The notes under the pieces are model-generated. The model worked only from the letters and a program-made list of their open reading frames with translations. It was not told the DNA's origin and ran no database searches. Positions 52,413-63,280 of a DNA stretch of 64,000 bases are shown here, in pieces (position 1 is the first letter of the stretch; every line of letters starts with the position of its first letter). The stretch comes from Pomphorhynchus laevis. Taxonomy: Eukaryota; Acanthocephala; Palaeacanthocephala; Echinorhynchida; Pomphorhynchidae. Where the stretch lies: positions 248,001-312,000 of the forward strand of contig WNNJ02002751.1 in NCBI GenBank assembly GCA_012934845.2, read 5' to 3'. The position numbers were made by a program, and so were the translations under genes.

Positions 52413-53738
52413 ATGCCTAAAAAAGCGCGATCTCAGATCCCTGTTCCTGATCAAGAATCTTCCACATCGGAATGCAATGATGGTTATACCAGCTTTGAAG
52501 TTGGATGCGATTCCAAAGATTGCGATGTATGGACACTTGTTCGTGTTAAAATATCCGACCACTCGATGGATAAACGTAAACATTTCACTTGCGGTTTTTG
52601 TACATCAGTACGACTACGACAGTTATCCTGCTCATCTACTCCTGTATCACACACGACCACTCAAACCAATGCTGTTTTAGATGTTTCCCTCGCATCAACA
52701 CCTGACTTCGCATCATATAATCCCATTATTGAACCTACTCTCTCTCACACACTCCTCGTTCAACTACGTACAAAACTTCAATTAATCTTTCTCATTCTAA
52801 CAATGCTAACGGTAAAGCTTTTCATCTGGTACCTCCTCTTTCCTATTCCTTCCCCAATCTAAATAAATCTCAAACTTCTTTATTCTCTTCACGTACTTCT
52901 TACTCGACCTCCCCCGTATCACCTCTCAATAATTTACATCCTTCCATCAAAATCATTTCCAGTAACATTTCCGATCAAGTGATTCAAAACTCCATTCCTG
53001 TCACTCATGCCCCAACCTATCTTAATTCTCCTTACTCTACCTCCTACGTATCACTGCCAAATAATTTACATCCTTCATTTAAAATCATATCCAGTCACAT
53101 CTCTGATCAACAGACTCAACACCGCTCCTGTCACACTTGATCCAACCAATATTAATTATCTATCAATCACCCCTGTCATTTCCACTTATATCTGCTCATC
53201 TACCTCGACTCCTACCAGCTCTGTCCGTCCACCACTTCAACGAAATCGTTTTCTTTCGCGCAATCGCTGTATTATCATATCAAACTTAAAGCTTTTCGAA
53301 TCTGCTTCTCCACAATCTCGCATCGATGATGACGAATCTGCTTTCAGGTCTATCCTAGCAACAATTCTTTCTGGTGATAACCCATCCCTCTTCAATAATA
53401 TCGATCCTGTATCCTTTATTCGTTTAAACAAATCCACTAAATCCAATCATCTCAGTCCTCCACTCTTAAAAATCGTTTTCCGACATAGTTCACATGCCTC
53501 TTCAGTACTCTCCCAACGTTTTAAACTTCTTACCACTTCATCTACTTGCCGTATCTTTCCTGACCGCTCCCCTTCTGATATTGCCCGGCTCAATTTAGCT
53601 CGCATTGAAAAGCATCGACGTGAAACAAACGGCGAGTCATCCTTATCTATACGTCAAATCAACGGAAATTTTCACGTTGTACACACAAGGCCAAAAATTC
53701 AATGGCGTCCCATCTCTCCCCCTTGTCTTCTTCGCTAG
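52413..53738 (+). pseudogene. L2-B ORF1
   Basis: The first frame (52413-52862) begins MPKKARSQIPVPDQESSTSEC and has the Cys-rich motif GCDSKDC...FTCGFC. The second frame (53007-53738) carries the RRM-like half: CIIISNLKLFESASPQSRIDDD, SPPLLKIVFRHSSHASSVLSQRF and CRIFPDRSPSDIARLNLARIEKHR. One or two frameshifts lie between 52800 and 53100. The end of ORF1 (53738) overlaps the ORF2 start (53702) by 37 bp in another frame, a natural arrangement that may use reinitiation. Confidence 0.75.
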
Positions 53739-54490
53739 TCAATCTCGCTCCTAAGCATACTTTTCGTCTTAGTCTATTCAATACTCGCTCCATTCTTCAT
53801 AAAGCTGATATGCTTCTCGATATCTTCGATCAATTATCTATCGATATTCTCTGCATTACCGAATCCTGGCACTCTGACTCCGACGATCTTGCTATTCGTC
53901 GTCTATGTCGCTCTGGTTGTTCTCTAGTTGAATCAGCTCGTCAATTTACATCTCATACATCTACTGCGTCTGACCATGGCGGTATTGTTGCCATTGCTCG
54001 TCACTCAATGTCTTTACGTAAAATCAACGTTAACATCCGTTACACTTCGTTCGAATTACTCATATGCAGATTATCAACGCCTTTCCCTCTGGAACTTGTG
54101 ATTGTATACCGTCCAGGTTCAGTTGCCCCATCACGTATCTTCTTTAACGACCTTGCAGATCTAATGTCTCACTGTTCATTGTCTAATACCCCTTCTTTTC
54201 TTTACGGTGACTTTAACATTCGTCTTGATCGCCCGTCTGACTCTGACTCTATCACTTTAACTAATCTTTTTTCTGATTTTAACTATAAATTACTTTCAAC
54301 AAGCCTAACTCATATTCTCGGCGGTGCTCTCGACATCATTGCTGTTCCTAACTGCTTCAATGCCTGTACCTCCTTGTCAATTGCTGATCCTGGTTTGTCC
54401 GATCATTTCCTTGTCACTCTTACTCTTACTCGTCCCCATCCTCCTTCACCGCCTTCAGTGCTTCAAACGACAAATCCGATCCCATTTTAA
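53702..54490 (+). CDS. L2-B ORF2, endonuclease domain only
   Basis: A 262-aa frame, open from MASHLSPLSSSLVNLAP. All boxes of the apurinic-like endonuclease are present: FNTRSILHKADML, LCITESWHS (metal Glu), GGIVAIARH, VYRPGSVAPSRIFF, DFNIRLDR, and GLSDHFLVTLTLTR with the catalytic SDH. After VTLTLTRPHPPSPPS the frame passes into the 3' UTR through the internal deletion. The protein could still nick DNA. Confidence 0.85.
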   Translation: MASHLSPLSSSLVNLAPKHTFRLSLFNTRSILHKADMLLDIFDQLSIDILCITESWHSDSDDLAIRRLCRSGCSLVESARQFTSHTSTASDHGGIVAIARHSMSLRKINVNIRYTSFELLICRLSTPFPLELVIVYRPGSVAPSRIFFNDLADLMSHCSLSNTPSFLYGDFNIRLDRPSDSDSITLTNLFSDFNYKLLSTSLTHILGGALDIIAVPNCFNACTSLSIADPGLSDHFLVTLTLTRPHPPSPPSVLQTTNPIPF

Positions 54491-54572
54491 CAATTTATCT
54501 GCTTGACTTTCTCATTTTTGTTTGTGGACTTGTAAGCGTACAGCTTGTACGCATTTGCCACATTAAATAAAT

Positions 54573-56081
54573 TTGTATTATTATTATTCGTACTGTCCAT
54601 CGAATATAAACATTCTTCAGATGTTTTCTGTTAATGATGTAGTGCTAGAGCTCAAGCGGCTTAAATCGTCAGGTTCTATTTGTCCTGATCGTTTACCACC
54701 GGTATTTCTCAAGAATATCGCTGATGTTATCGGCATACCACTATATTGGATTTGTGTCGCCTCCTTGTACTTCGATTGTGTCCCGATGAATTGGAAACTT
54801 TCGTTGATAAGGCCCATTTTGAAGAAAGGTGATCCATCTTCAGTTGAAAATTATCGCCCGATAAGTCTAACGTGTGTATTCTGTCGAGTTTTGGAAAGGA
54901 TAATATACCGCATTCTAAGCGATTATCTAGAATCCAACAAATTATTGTGTAACAATCAACATGGATTTCGAAGGGATCGCTCAACAATCACTAATCTCTT
55001 GAATGCCCAGAGTTGCTGGGGTTCGTTAGTTGATAAGGGCTTTGATGTTGATATAGTATTTTTTGATTTTTCAAAAGCGTTTGATATGGTTCCACATGGC
55101 ATCTTGATTCAGAAAATGTGTGCTCTTAACATTGATCCACTTATTATTCGCTGGATAAAAGAATTTTTATCTAACAGATTCTATCAAGTTGTTGTAAATG
55201 GTTCTCTTTCTGATCCTTATCCGGTCAATGTTGGAGTTCCGCAGGGTTCGGTCCTCGGCCCATTGTTATTCTGTATTTTCATTAATGACCTTCCTTCCAT
55301 TTTGAACTCACACTCTCTTTTATATGCAGACGACCTAAAAATTTGGCAGGCTATCCGGTCAGATTCGGACACGGTGCTAGTTCAATCGGATATCGACAGC
55401 ATTTCCAACTCGGCTTATATGAATGGTCTGTCACTGAATATATCAAAGTGTGCTTGTATGCGTTTACAATCACGCAGTCATAGTGTGTATCCAACTTATC
55501 ATCTTGAGGATCAGAACATTAAAGTAGTAACTCGTCTTAGCGACCTTGGAATAGTAGTTGCGAATGATTTTTCGACTAGTTGGAATACTGAGTTGGCTTG
55601 CTCGAAATCAAATCGAATGGTTGGGATGATTCGTAGAACTTTTAGTGTGTTAAGTCCAGTTTCATTTAGAGCACTCGCCAACGCATTTGTGATCAGTCAT
55701 CTTACCTATGCTTCACAATGTTCGTTCCCAAGAACAGTATTCGAGAAAAGTAGAATTGAAAATGTGCTGCGCCGGGCAACAAAGCTCGTAAATTCAGTTA
55801 AAGCCTTACCTTATAATGAAAGGCTAAAAAAACTTGGTATGGTTTCTATAAGCGACCTTCGGTTTCGGCGAGATATGTGTTCAACATGGGAAGCTTTACA
55901 CAAGGAAAATCACGTCTTAAGAGAATTGATGACTGTTCGGAAAAGTCGGGCTTTGCGTGGACACAATTTTACTTTAGCCCATCGCCGAGTTATACGCTCT
56001 AAAACTGTACAATTTGGACACCGAATCGTAGGTAAGTGGAACTCAAGATCGGTTTCAGCATTTAAACATGAACTTTTTTGA
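54573..56081 (+). CDS. CR1-2 reverse transcriptase, intact
   Basis: A 502-aa open frame. The native part starts near MFSVNDVVLELKRLKSSGS, and the first about 16 residues are read through the junction. RT boxes: GSICPDRLPPVFLKN, SLIRPILKKGDPSSVENYRPISL, QHGFRRDRSTITNL, FFDFSKAFDMVPHG (motif A), VGVPQGSVLGPLLFCIFINDL (motif B), and SLLYADDLKIWQ (YADD, motif C). The thumb and C-terminal domain (LTYASQCSFPRTVF..., VGKWNSRSVSAFKHELF) complete it. It would copy RNA into DNA at a nick, but this copy has no endonuclease of its own. Confidence 0.92.
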   Translation: MYYYYSYCPSNINILQMFSVNDVVLELKRLKSSGSICPDRLPPVFLKNIADVIGIPLYWICVASLYFDCVPMNWKLSLIRPILKKGDPSSVENYRPISLTCVFCRVLERIIYRILSDYLESNKLLCNNQHGFRRDRSTITNLLNAQSCWGSLVDKGFDVDIVFFDFSKAFDMVPHGILIQKMCALNIDPLIIRWIKEFLSNRFYQVVVNGSLSDPYPVNVGVPQGSVLGPLLFCIFINDLPSILNSHSLLYADDLKIWQAIRSDSDTVLVQSDIDSISNSAYMNGLSLNISKCACMRLQSRSHSVYPTYHLEDQNIKVVTRLSDLGIVVANDFSTSWNTELACSKSNRMVGMIRRTFSVLSPVSFRALANAFVISHLTYASQCSFPRTVFEKSRIENVLRRATKLVNSVKALPYNERLKKLGMVSISDLRFRRDMCSTWEALHKENHVLRELMTVRKSRALRGHNFTLAHRRVIRSKTVQFGHRIVGKWNSRSVSAFKHELF

Positions 56082-56181
56082 CTTTTGTTTGTGAGTCTTT
56101 TTTTCTTTACTTTTTCTTTTTTTAACAGTGCAACTGTGAGCTTTGCTCGTCTGTTTGTCGAAATAATAATAATAATAATAA
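54594..56181 (+). mobile_element. CR1-like LINE, 5'-truncated copy with complete RT (CR1-2)
   Basis: This plus-strand copy lacks ORF1 and endonuclease but keeps the whole RT and the 3' UTR, ending in an ATA-type microsatellite tail (56161-56181), as CR1/L2-type LINEs do. It lies directly between the L2-B tail and the 3' end of RLE-6. The intact frame suggests a rather recent insertion. Confidence 0.85.
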
Positions 56182-56419
56182 TTTTTTTTAATAAATTTAC
56201 AAAAAAGGTGTTCCCGCAAATGGGCCCACTAGACGATTGAGCGATCATTTGTTTATATATACAATTGTTGCAATTGGCAAAGTTCGCCACCTTCTTCATC
56301 GCGCCATCTAATTTGTTATCGAGTTCACCACACGTATCCACGGCTGTTCGGGCGCTTTGGTTCGCGAATTGTTTGATTTTTGATTGTGATCGCGCGCTTC
56401 TGAGGCATGCGGAGGCCGA

Positions 56420-57414
56420 TCAAGCTATTATGAATGAGATGCGACGCTTTAAGTGTGTCACGGCATGCGCGTATTCAATAATACCCCTTTGCGCTTTCGC
56501 CGTTGCTATCCGCTTTATCAAGGCTTGCGACTCCTTTCCCATACCACCTGACGAAGAAAATATCAGCGGAATGAATTTACCGTGCTCTACTTTCGTCACC
56601 CTTTCTAGATATTTGACATTTTTTCGCGACACATTGTAGTCAAATGCTTGATCGACTGGTCGGCTGACGTACGACTGAGCAAAAATATTAAATACGTTAC
56701 GTCAAAGAACGTCCGCTCGAATCGCTCGTTTCCTAAGCCTAGGCAGGATATATCAAGTCGGGCACCATAATCACGACATGTTGTTGCCGTGTCGAGATGT
56801 AAGTTGTCTGGAACAGGTTGCAGCACTGGTTCAACCTCAACGTCACGACCGATTGACGCCAATTCCCTGGCAATTTCGTCCCGAACGGAGTCATGCCGAA
56901 TAGATGGCAATCCACCTTTTGGACATGAAAGTCCGTGCCCCAGCGACAGTTGTTCGCCACATGGGCATGCTCTGCCGATCAGGTCTGACGGGGTTTGTCC
57001 ATAGCGTGCTGAGATGGCGTCTTTGAACTCTCTTGGAGACAAGTAGAATTTTTCAGTTTTTAAGGGCAGGGCGCTCAGCCACGATGATGCGCCTTCTCTT
57101 CGAGCATGTTTGGTTGCGGTCTGGGCAACTATATCCATTTTGAGAAGGGTATCTGACAAACGTTTGTTTTGTATTTTATCACGACATGTCGCTTGCTGTT
57201 TAATTTGTTTTGATTGTATGTCGCGCAAAGCCTGTCCGGTAATTCCCAACTCGTAGGTGTTGCTAATTGATTGTGAGAGGTCGTAGTTTGAACGAGCGGA
57301 TAGGAAGGGGTCGTGAACTCCTAGACCGCTCATACCTAGAGGGGATGTCACGATGGTTTCCCATCCATTTTCGATTGACAATCCTGTTATGATGCTCAGG
57401 AGCTCTTTATTCAA
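56420..57414 (-). pseudogene. RLE-6 post-RT, CCHC finger and RLE region
   Basis: The frame 57414-56605 has GMSGLGVHDPF, EGASSWLSALPLK, CPCGEQLSLGHGLSCPKGG (C-x-C...H-x4-C finger), IRHDSVRDEIARELAS and GARLDISCLGL...RTFFDVTYLIF. I read E...RLD...DV as the PD-(D/E)XK nuclease. The overlapping frame 56632-56420 has KYLERVTKVEHGKFIPLIFSSSGGMG, the family's C-terminal tail. One frameshift lies near 56605-56690. Confidence 0.8.
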
Positions 57415-57432
57415 TTGCTCGGATATGCCATT

Positions 57433-58638
57433 TTAAAGAGCATTGTCGCACTTTATTGTTCTTGTGGTATAAATCCACTTTGCTTGTATGGCGTGTGTTA
57501 GTCCTGCATAGGCTACGTGTGGTTCGATTTTTGCGACCTCGCCTAGACGACTTAGTAATGTTGACCGTGCATCCACACGTTGGCTGAGTTCCGATGCTTC
57601 ATATTCGGGTGTACCAACTGCAGATCCAAGCACCCTCATTCCGTCATAAAATATCTTTATGTCTTGTGACGGTAGCTGGTCAGCATGTAGGCGATGGTGC
57701 GATAGTATTCGCGACTTGCTCGGGTTGACGAAATAACCGTACTTTGGACCGTCTGTTGAAAGAATTTTCCATACTTCTTTGATTTTGCTTGGGCAACCAA
57801 CAAAATTCGCGTCGTCGGCAAACCAAACTTGATGCACACCTGGGACGGTCCGTCGAATTTTGTCTATTAGCGGTAAAGAGGCTAGGGAAAAGCATGGCAT
57901 TGCGAATGGGTCGCCCTGCGTAAAACCCTCCTCAGAAAGCAAGTTGTCGCTACCGAGTGCTAAGACTGAAGGCTTCTGGTACATATTATGTATAACGCAC
58001 GACAAAGATGGACATGTAAATTAAAGGTTATGAAGAGCGGCTTGCCTATTGACAGAATTGAATTCATTTGATGCATCGATGGAAACAAGACACGCGTCGG
58101 TGTTTGCTCTGTACAGCGATCGCAGTTTGTGCACAGCATGTTCGGCACCGCTCCGTTGTCCGGCCGCGGTTTGAAGATTTCCAGCGACGGCTTGTATATC
58201 TTCTTTGACGAGTACCAAAATTGTCTTCGAAATTATTCTCCTGGCGGTGTCACACACGCCTATTGGTCGGATACCACCGTCGCTCTTTTTTAAAGCGATC
58301 AATCGGCAGCTCGTAGAACATTCCAGGGATTTTGTTGGTACCTTTTCGGTGGAAATCCAAACTGCAAATCGTGCTAAAGACTGTGCTAACGTCTGAGACT
58401 GAGCTCCGAAGCGGGTTAGCATATTGCGCCAGGAAGCTGAGTCGAGGCCAGACGGCCCAGCGCCACCTTTTGTTCTTCCACTAGTCGTAATAATACTATT
58501 TTCGTCGATTGTGTAAAAACGACATGAGTGATGTACTTTTGAATTAGGGTGAAAGGATGTAAGTAATGCTTCTTTAGGGGGAGTTTTCGCAAGTGGGTGA
58601 AGATCTTGAAGTTGTGATTTAACTGATCTACCGTTCAC
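57433..58638 (-). pseudogene. RLE-6 reverse transcriptase
   Basis: The frame 58638-58021 has KGGAGPSGLDSASWRNML, CRLIALKKSDGGIRPIGVCDTARRI and SIDASNEFNSVNRQAALHNL (motif A). The frame 58005-57433 has LLSEEGFTQGDPFAMPCFSLASLPL (motif B), VWFADDANFVG (motif C, FADD) and YGYFVNPSKSRIL. A stop codon and small gap at 58021-58005 separate them. Motif spacing is like that of the PHD-type element RLE-2, but residues differ considerably (QGDPF against QGDPL, FADD against YLDD). Confidence 0.85.
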
Positions 58639-58751
58639 GACTTCATCCGGATGTAGTACTGCTGCTGACGATTTACCTCCAAGACAGATGTGGAGGCCGT
58701 AACTTTTCCTGCTGTGAGAAGTTGTTGGTAGCGGTTAATCCAATCCTTGGG

Positions 58752-59516
58752 CTAAAGTGAGCGTCTACTAGTCAATTGGCATTGGTAGTAGTGAGCCTCG
58801 CTGTATAGAATACTGTATTGTTTTTCGTTCCAGAATTTCAGACGTCTTTCTAATACTTTTCGGATGTACGAAACTTTTACCGATTGGATGCGCTGTAAGA
58901 TCAGCTGAGGAAATACGACGGCCTTCATTAGACAGGGAGTATCGTGATCGCGCTCAACAGTTGCTTGTGAGTACAGTGACGCAAGAATAGCTACAAATTT
59001 GTGACTGGCCGTGCACGCAGGGAGAGCAAAGAGATTTGGTGTCCTTTGAATGACCTTTTTGTATATTTCGTCGATACCCAAAGCCGTTTGCTGAGCGATG
59101 TGTGAACATTCTTGGGGGTTAAGTTGTTGAATGTTGCAGGATGTATCAATTTGATCAATGGATGTGGATCTGACTGCATTTACGGGTTCACATTGGTGGG
59201 ATCGTTGATTCTGGGCTAGCTCAATGCTGTGACATTGTTCGAGATTTGAGAGTCCCTGCGGGAGCGTCAAAATATCTTGGTAACTCGTACTCGGTTTCAA
59301 AGAATTTGTGTGTGCCAAATGTGGATTGATGTTTTCGCCAAGCACTGATTCATGTGAAAGTTTAGGCGGTGCCAGGTTATGCTTGATGCGACAATTTGTT
59401 GCTCTGCAGTTGGTGCATGAACGTTCTGCTTTTGCGCATTTACATCCTTTGCAAACTGTAGCCGGTCCGTTGCATGTACAACATAGAGTCTGGCTTGACG
59501 GTTTGCCTCGCACCAT
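58752..59516 (-). CDS. RLE-6 CXC-like N-terminal ORF
   Basis: 254 aa from MVRGKPSSQTLCC. Cysteines at 12, 13, 15, 22, 25, 27, 34, 37 and 42 match RLE-4 exactly. After a Ser/Gln-rich spacer comes DEIYKKVIQRTPNLFALPACTASHKF, then ASLYSQATVERDHDTPCLMKAVVFPQLILQ and a VLERRLKFWNEKQ box that precedes the RT in the family. A frameshift near 58640-58750 separates it from the RT. Probably the template- or target-binding part. Confidence 0.75.
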   Translation of the reverse strand: MVRGKPSSQTLCCTCNGPATVCKGCKCAKAERSCTNCRATNCRIKHNLAPPKLSHESVLGENINPHLAHTNSLKPSTSYQDILTLPQGLSNLEQCHSIELAQNQRSHQCEPVNAVRSTSIDQIDTSCNIQQLNPQECSHIAQQTALGIDEIYKKVIQRTPNLFALPACTASHKFVAILASLYSQATVERDHDTPCLMKAVVFPQLILQRIQSVKVSYIRKVLERRLKFWNEKQYSILYSEAHYYQCQLTSRRSL

Positions 59517-59649
59517 AAATGTTATCGGTGTAGTTGTTTAGATTTTAGTTGTTGTGCTGAATGCCGATAGTGTTTTGATTGTATATATTAACTTGTTTTT
59601 ATTGAATACGACGATCTTCTTACTGCGATTGTAATTCAAATTGTAAGTT

Positions 59650-59735
59650 AGCGCGTGAGGTTGTCATAAGGTTGTCGTGAGGTTGTCGTGAGATTGTCGT
59701 GAGGTTGTCGTGAGGTTGTCGTGAGGTTGTCGTTG
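59650..59735 (-). repeat. Leader repeats of RLE-6 (11-bp units)
   Basis: The plus strand shows gaggttgtcgt repeated about seven times with slight changes, that is acgacaacctc on the element strand. Similar cgacaacc units fill the RLE-2 leader. Confidence 0.85.
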
Positions 59736-59943
59736 TAAGTAGTTATTAGTTAGCAGTGTGTATATTAATTGTATGTTTATTGTAATTTGCAAATTATGTA
59801 GGTACCAATGTATAGAACAAATCCGCCTTCACGGGTTCAAATACAACAAATACAATTGTTCAAGTACATATCACAGGTTCAAACAGGTTCAGATAAGCAA
59901 GGGGGTAGATGTCGTTAAAAATTGATTAAAAGTGAATATTTTT

Positions 59944-59973
59944 TTGTATGTTATTTTATCTCAAACTTTTTTT
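59944..59973 (-). promoter_or_regulatory. RLE-6 5' terminal block, identical to RLE-2
   Basis: 30 of 30 bases match 20292-20321 on the opposite strand. A second shared leader block lies at 59757-59783 (reverse complement of about 20703-20728), also found at about 47081-47108 in RLE-4. Confidence 0.7.
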
Positions 59974-60300
59974 ATATCGGAATCCGTTATTCTAAATGAT
60001 CGCCCGAGCCACAGAGGACACTCTATATCAATTGTTGTGCAATCACACGGGAAATATCATAGATACTTGCGATTATCTCACAGAGCGGTAAACCTATGGA
60101 ACCGATTGCCGAATTCGATCGTGTCTATGGCACAGTAAAAATCTTTCCAGAATGCGCTGAGCATGTGGATAAAAAGAGAAGATTCTTTGCAAAAAAAATA
60201 TAACTATATGTGACAATTTATTATTGCTGAACTACTTTTTTCTTTCTTTTTTCTTTTCTTAATATTGTGATCAGACAAAATGACTCTTTTTTAATAATAA
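59974..60300 (+). mobile_element. CR1-like LINE 3' end (CR1-3)
   Basis: A plus-strand frame reads ILNDRPSHRGHSISIVV and YLRLSHRAVNLWNRLPNSIVSMAQ, the usual C-terminal box of CR1-type RT proteins (VNLWNRLP). The T/C-rich 3' UTR and the final aataataataat resemble the CR1-2 end. Only the last about 60 codons remain. Confidence 0.75.
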
Positions 60301-60310
60301 TAATACAAAT

Positions 60311-61849
60311 TTATATAATGTGGCAAATGCGTACAAGTTGTACGCTTACAAGTCCACAAACAAAAATGAGAAAGTCAAGCAGATAAATTGCTAAAATGGG
60401 ATCGGATTTGTCGTTTGAAGACTGCAGGGAAGTTGATTGGCGTATATGAATGGGCAGATGATTCCACGATAGAGGAGCAGTCACCAGGAAGGAGCGGAGT
60501 CCAAAGGAGGTAGAGTAGTTTGGGACATGTAAAAGAAGGGAATTACAGGAACGCAAGGAACAGTAAACAGGACGAGAATTATCAAGAAAAGGAAGGTTGA
60601 GAAATGAAGGGGTTTGAAAAGTTACAAGGCGGAAAGCAACGATAAGAAGACCAATTTGAACACGACAATAAATTGTTGGCAAATTGATAGAAGCAAGATG
60701 GTAGGATGAATGATCAAAACGACGAAGACGGAGGAGAATTCGGACGGCTGCGTTGACGATGCGTTGTAGGGGAAGACGAGTGGATTTAGGTGAGTTGGAA
60801 AATAGACTAAGACAATAATCGAGTCCAGAAAAAAGGAGAGATGATATGAGAGTCATACAAGATGGAAAATCGATCAATCTACGAACTTGACGGAGGTTGC
60901 GGAGTATCAAGGTAGATGAGCGTACTTTATCTCTTACAATAGGTTTAAGTGAAAGTCGGTTGTCAAAATGGAAGCCTAGGAAAACGAGATTATCAACGAT
61001 AGGAAGAATTGTAGAATTTAATGATACAGAGGGAGGTTCGAAGCCGAGGCGTTGAGGTAGGATCCACATAATTTTGGATATGTCAGGATTCAGAGAAAGG
61101 CGAAGGGAAGAAAGATGTTTGGAAATTGAGACAAGACAGTCCGAAGCGGAAACACTAGGATCGTGAATACGATAAACAGGTGCATGAGCATAGATGAGAA
61201 TGTCATCAGCATATTGCATAACATGGAAGTTAAATTTATGAGAAATCGAAGACAAATCACCAAGAAGAAGAGAGAAGAGTATAGGGCCTAATACGGAGCC
61301 TTGTGGAACACCGGACGAAATGGACGAAGGATGGGAGAGAGAAGAGTTAGAATATACGCGAAATGTACGGTTTGATAGATATGAAGAAAACCATGATACA
61401 ATGGGTAAAGAGAAGCCATAGTCATGACGAAGGCGATGGAGAAGAATCGAGTGATCGACGATGTCTAAAGCAGACGCTAGATCAAGAGAAACTATGACAC
61501 TACATAATTTATGATCGTGCGATATGAGTAAGTCGTTATAAACTTTAAGACATGCAATTTCGGTAGAGTAATCAGAGCGAAAAGCGGCTTGGAAGGGAGG
61601 AAATAAGTTAAAGGAAAAGAGATATGTATTAATTTGCTTAAGAACTAGACGCTCAAGCAGTTTAGAGAGGGTTGAGAGAAGTGAAATAGGACTGTACGAA
61701 GATGGTAGTGAGGAATCGAGAGATTGCTTTTTGATGAGAGGACGAACAGTGTCGCATTTCCAGATGGAAGGAAATGTACGGCTACGGATGGACGAGTTGA
61801 ACAATGTGGTTAGGAAGGGTAAGGTAAAGGAGCCGATATTTTTAAGCAA
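60311..61849 (-). pseudogene. L2-C ORF2, reverse transcriptase and C-terminus
   Basis: 512 codons open: LTTLFNSSIRSRTFPSIWK, YSPISLLSTLSKLLERL, SLDLASALDIVDHSILLHRL (motif A), SGVPQGSVLGPILFSLLLGDL (motif B), FHVMQYADDILIYAHAP (YADD, motif C), then CVSIS..LSSLRLSLN and the C-terminal LSWNHLPIHIRQST. Catalytic Asps are kept; motif A has ALD in place of AFD. It is separated from the endonuclease by a 1-bp insertion near 61872 relative to L2-A (attaggttatgac against attagtaatgac). Confidence 0.9.
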
Positions 61850-61888
61850 GTGTGTGGGAATTGGGTCAGAAGGAGAGGTTTTATTAGG

Positions 61889-63280
61889 TTATGACAGCAG
61901 AACCGAAGAAACTTCATCAGACGAAACGGGAAGAAGGTGGAATAGTTCTGGGAGGGAAGTATTTAAAGATAAGAGTGGGTACAAGGGGGCTATGGGTAGT
62001 AGGAAAAGTAAATTCGATAGCTTAGTTTGATAAGAAGAAAATTCATCAGGATTTATATTACAAGGGGTAGATGATCGTGAAAGAATTGAGTTTAAGATTT
62101 TCCAATGAGATTTAGTGTTGGAAGATGACTCGAGTTGATTTCGCCAAAAGAGTGTACGTTTAGTACCTATAAGAATGAGATGTGAACGGCGTTGAGAAAA
62201 GTAGGAATCACGAAGATTTGGAAGGAGTGAGTTGGGTGAACGTTTAAGAAAGCGTTTATACATACGAAAAGAGTGTTGGAGTCGACGCTTAGAAAGACTA
62301 CAGTCAGAATCGAACCAGGGAGCATGGCGCAAGCGCTGGGAACGTCGAAGTCGACTAGGCAGAAGTTTATTGGGGATCAACGTAAGTTCAGAATCAAACA
62401 GAATGCAGAGATCATCGGGAGAGAGATAGTTAAGAGGAAGTGAAAAGATTGAAGAATTGAGTAAGGCTGTGCAGTGAACAGGGATATCGAGAAGCTTCCA
62501 GGGTCGACTTGGTGTAGATAAAGGTAAAGGCGGAGAAGGAGGATGGGGACGAGTAAGAGTAAGAGTGACAAGGAAATGATCGGACAAACCAGGATCAGCA
62601 ATTGACAAGGAGGTACAGGCATTGAAGCAGTTAGGAACAGCAATGATGTCGAGAGCACCGCCGAGAATATGAGTTAGGCTTGTTGAAAGTAATTTATAGT
62701 TAAAATCAGAAAAAAGATTAGTTAAAGTGATAGAGTCAGAGTCAGACGGGCGATCAAGACGAATGTTAAAGTCACCGTAAAGAAAAGAAGGGGTATTAGA
62801 CAATGAACAGTGAGACATTAGATCTGCAAGGTCGTTAAAGAAGATACGTGATGGGGCAACTGAACCTGGACGGTATACAATCACAAGTTCCAGAGGGAAA
62901 GGCGTTGATAATCTGCATATGAGTAATTCGAACGAAGTGTAACGGATGTTAACGTTGATTTTACGTAAAGACATTGAGTGACGAGCAATGGCAACAATAC
63001 CGCCATGGTCAGACGCAGTAGATGTATGAGATGTAAATTGACGAGCTGATTCAACTAGAGAACAACCAGAGCGACATAGACGACGAATAGCAAGATCGTC
63101 GGAGTCAGAGTGCCAGGATTCGGTAATGCAGAGAATATCGATAGATAATTGATCGAAGATATCGAGAAGCATATCAGCTTTATGAAGAATGGAGCGAGTA
63201 TTGAATAGACTAAGACGAAAAGTATGCTTAGGAGCGAGATTGACTAGCGAAGAAGACAAGGGGGAGAGATGGGACGCCAT
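61889..63280 (-). pseudogene. L2-C ORF2, endonuclease and linker
   Basis: 463 codons open from MASHLSPLSSSLVNLAP: the endonuclease boxes FNTRSILHKADM, LCITESWHS, VYRPGS, DFNIRLDRPSD, GLSDHFLVTLTLTR (catalytic SDH), followed by the linker RHAPWFDSDCSLSKRRLQHSF and YKRFLKRSPN. The frame ends ten codons before the RT frame because of the single-base insertion. Otherwise ORF2 is whole. Confidence 0.9.

Larger units (their letters stand above)
52110..54593 (+). mobile_element. L2-like LINE, internally deleted copy (L2-B)
   Basis: It has the complete 5' end (leader block, eleven 20-bp repeats), ORF1, and the endonuclease half of ORF2. Then at about 54455 it jumps to the extreme 3' end (ttcaaacgacaaatccgatcc), losing about 2.2 kb including the whole RT. 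The 3' UTR ends in a tattattattatt tail. Closely related to L2-C. Such a copy could only move with RT supplied by others. Confidence 0.88.
56182..59973 (-). mobile_element. RLE-type LINE with CXC-like N-terminus, nearly full length (RLE-6)
   Basis: Reading leftwards: a 5' leader with the shared 30-bp block and gaggttgtcgt repeats (59973-59517), CXC-like ORF (59516-58752), RT (58638-57433), post-RT and RLE (57414-56605), C-terminal tail (56632-56420), and a 3' UTR with the cgcaaatgggccc box at 56214-56226. Four or five frame breaks make it inactive. It is the reference copy for this family in the window. Confidence 0.85.
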
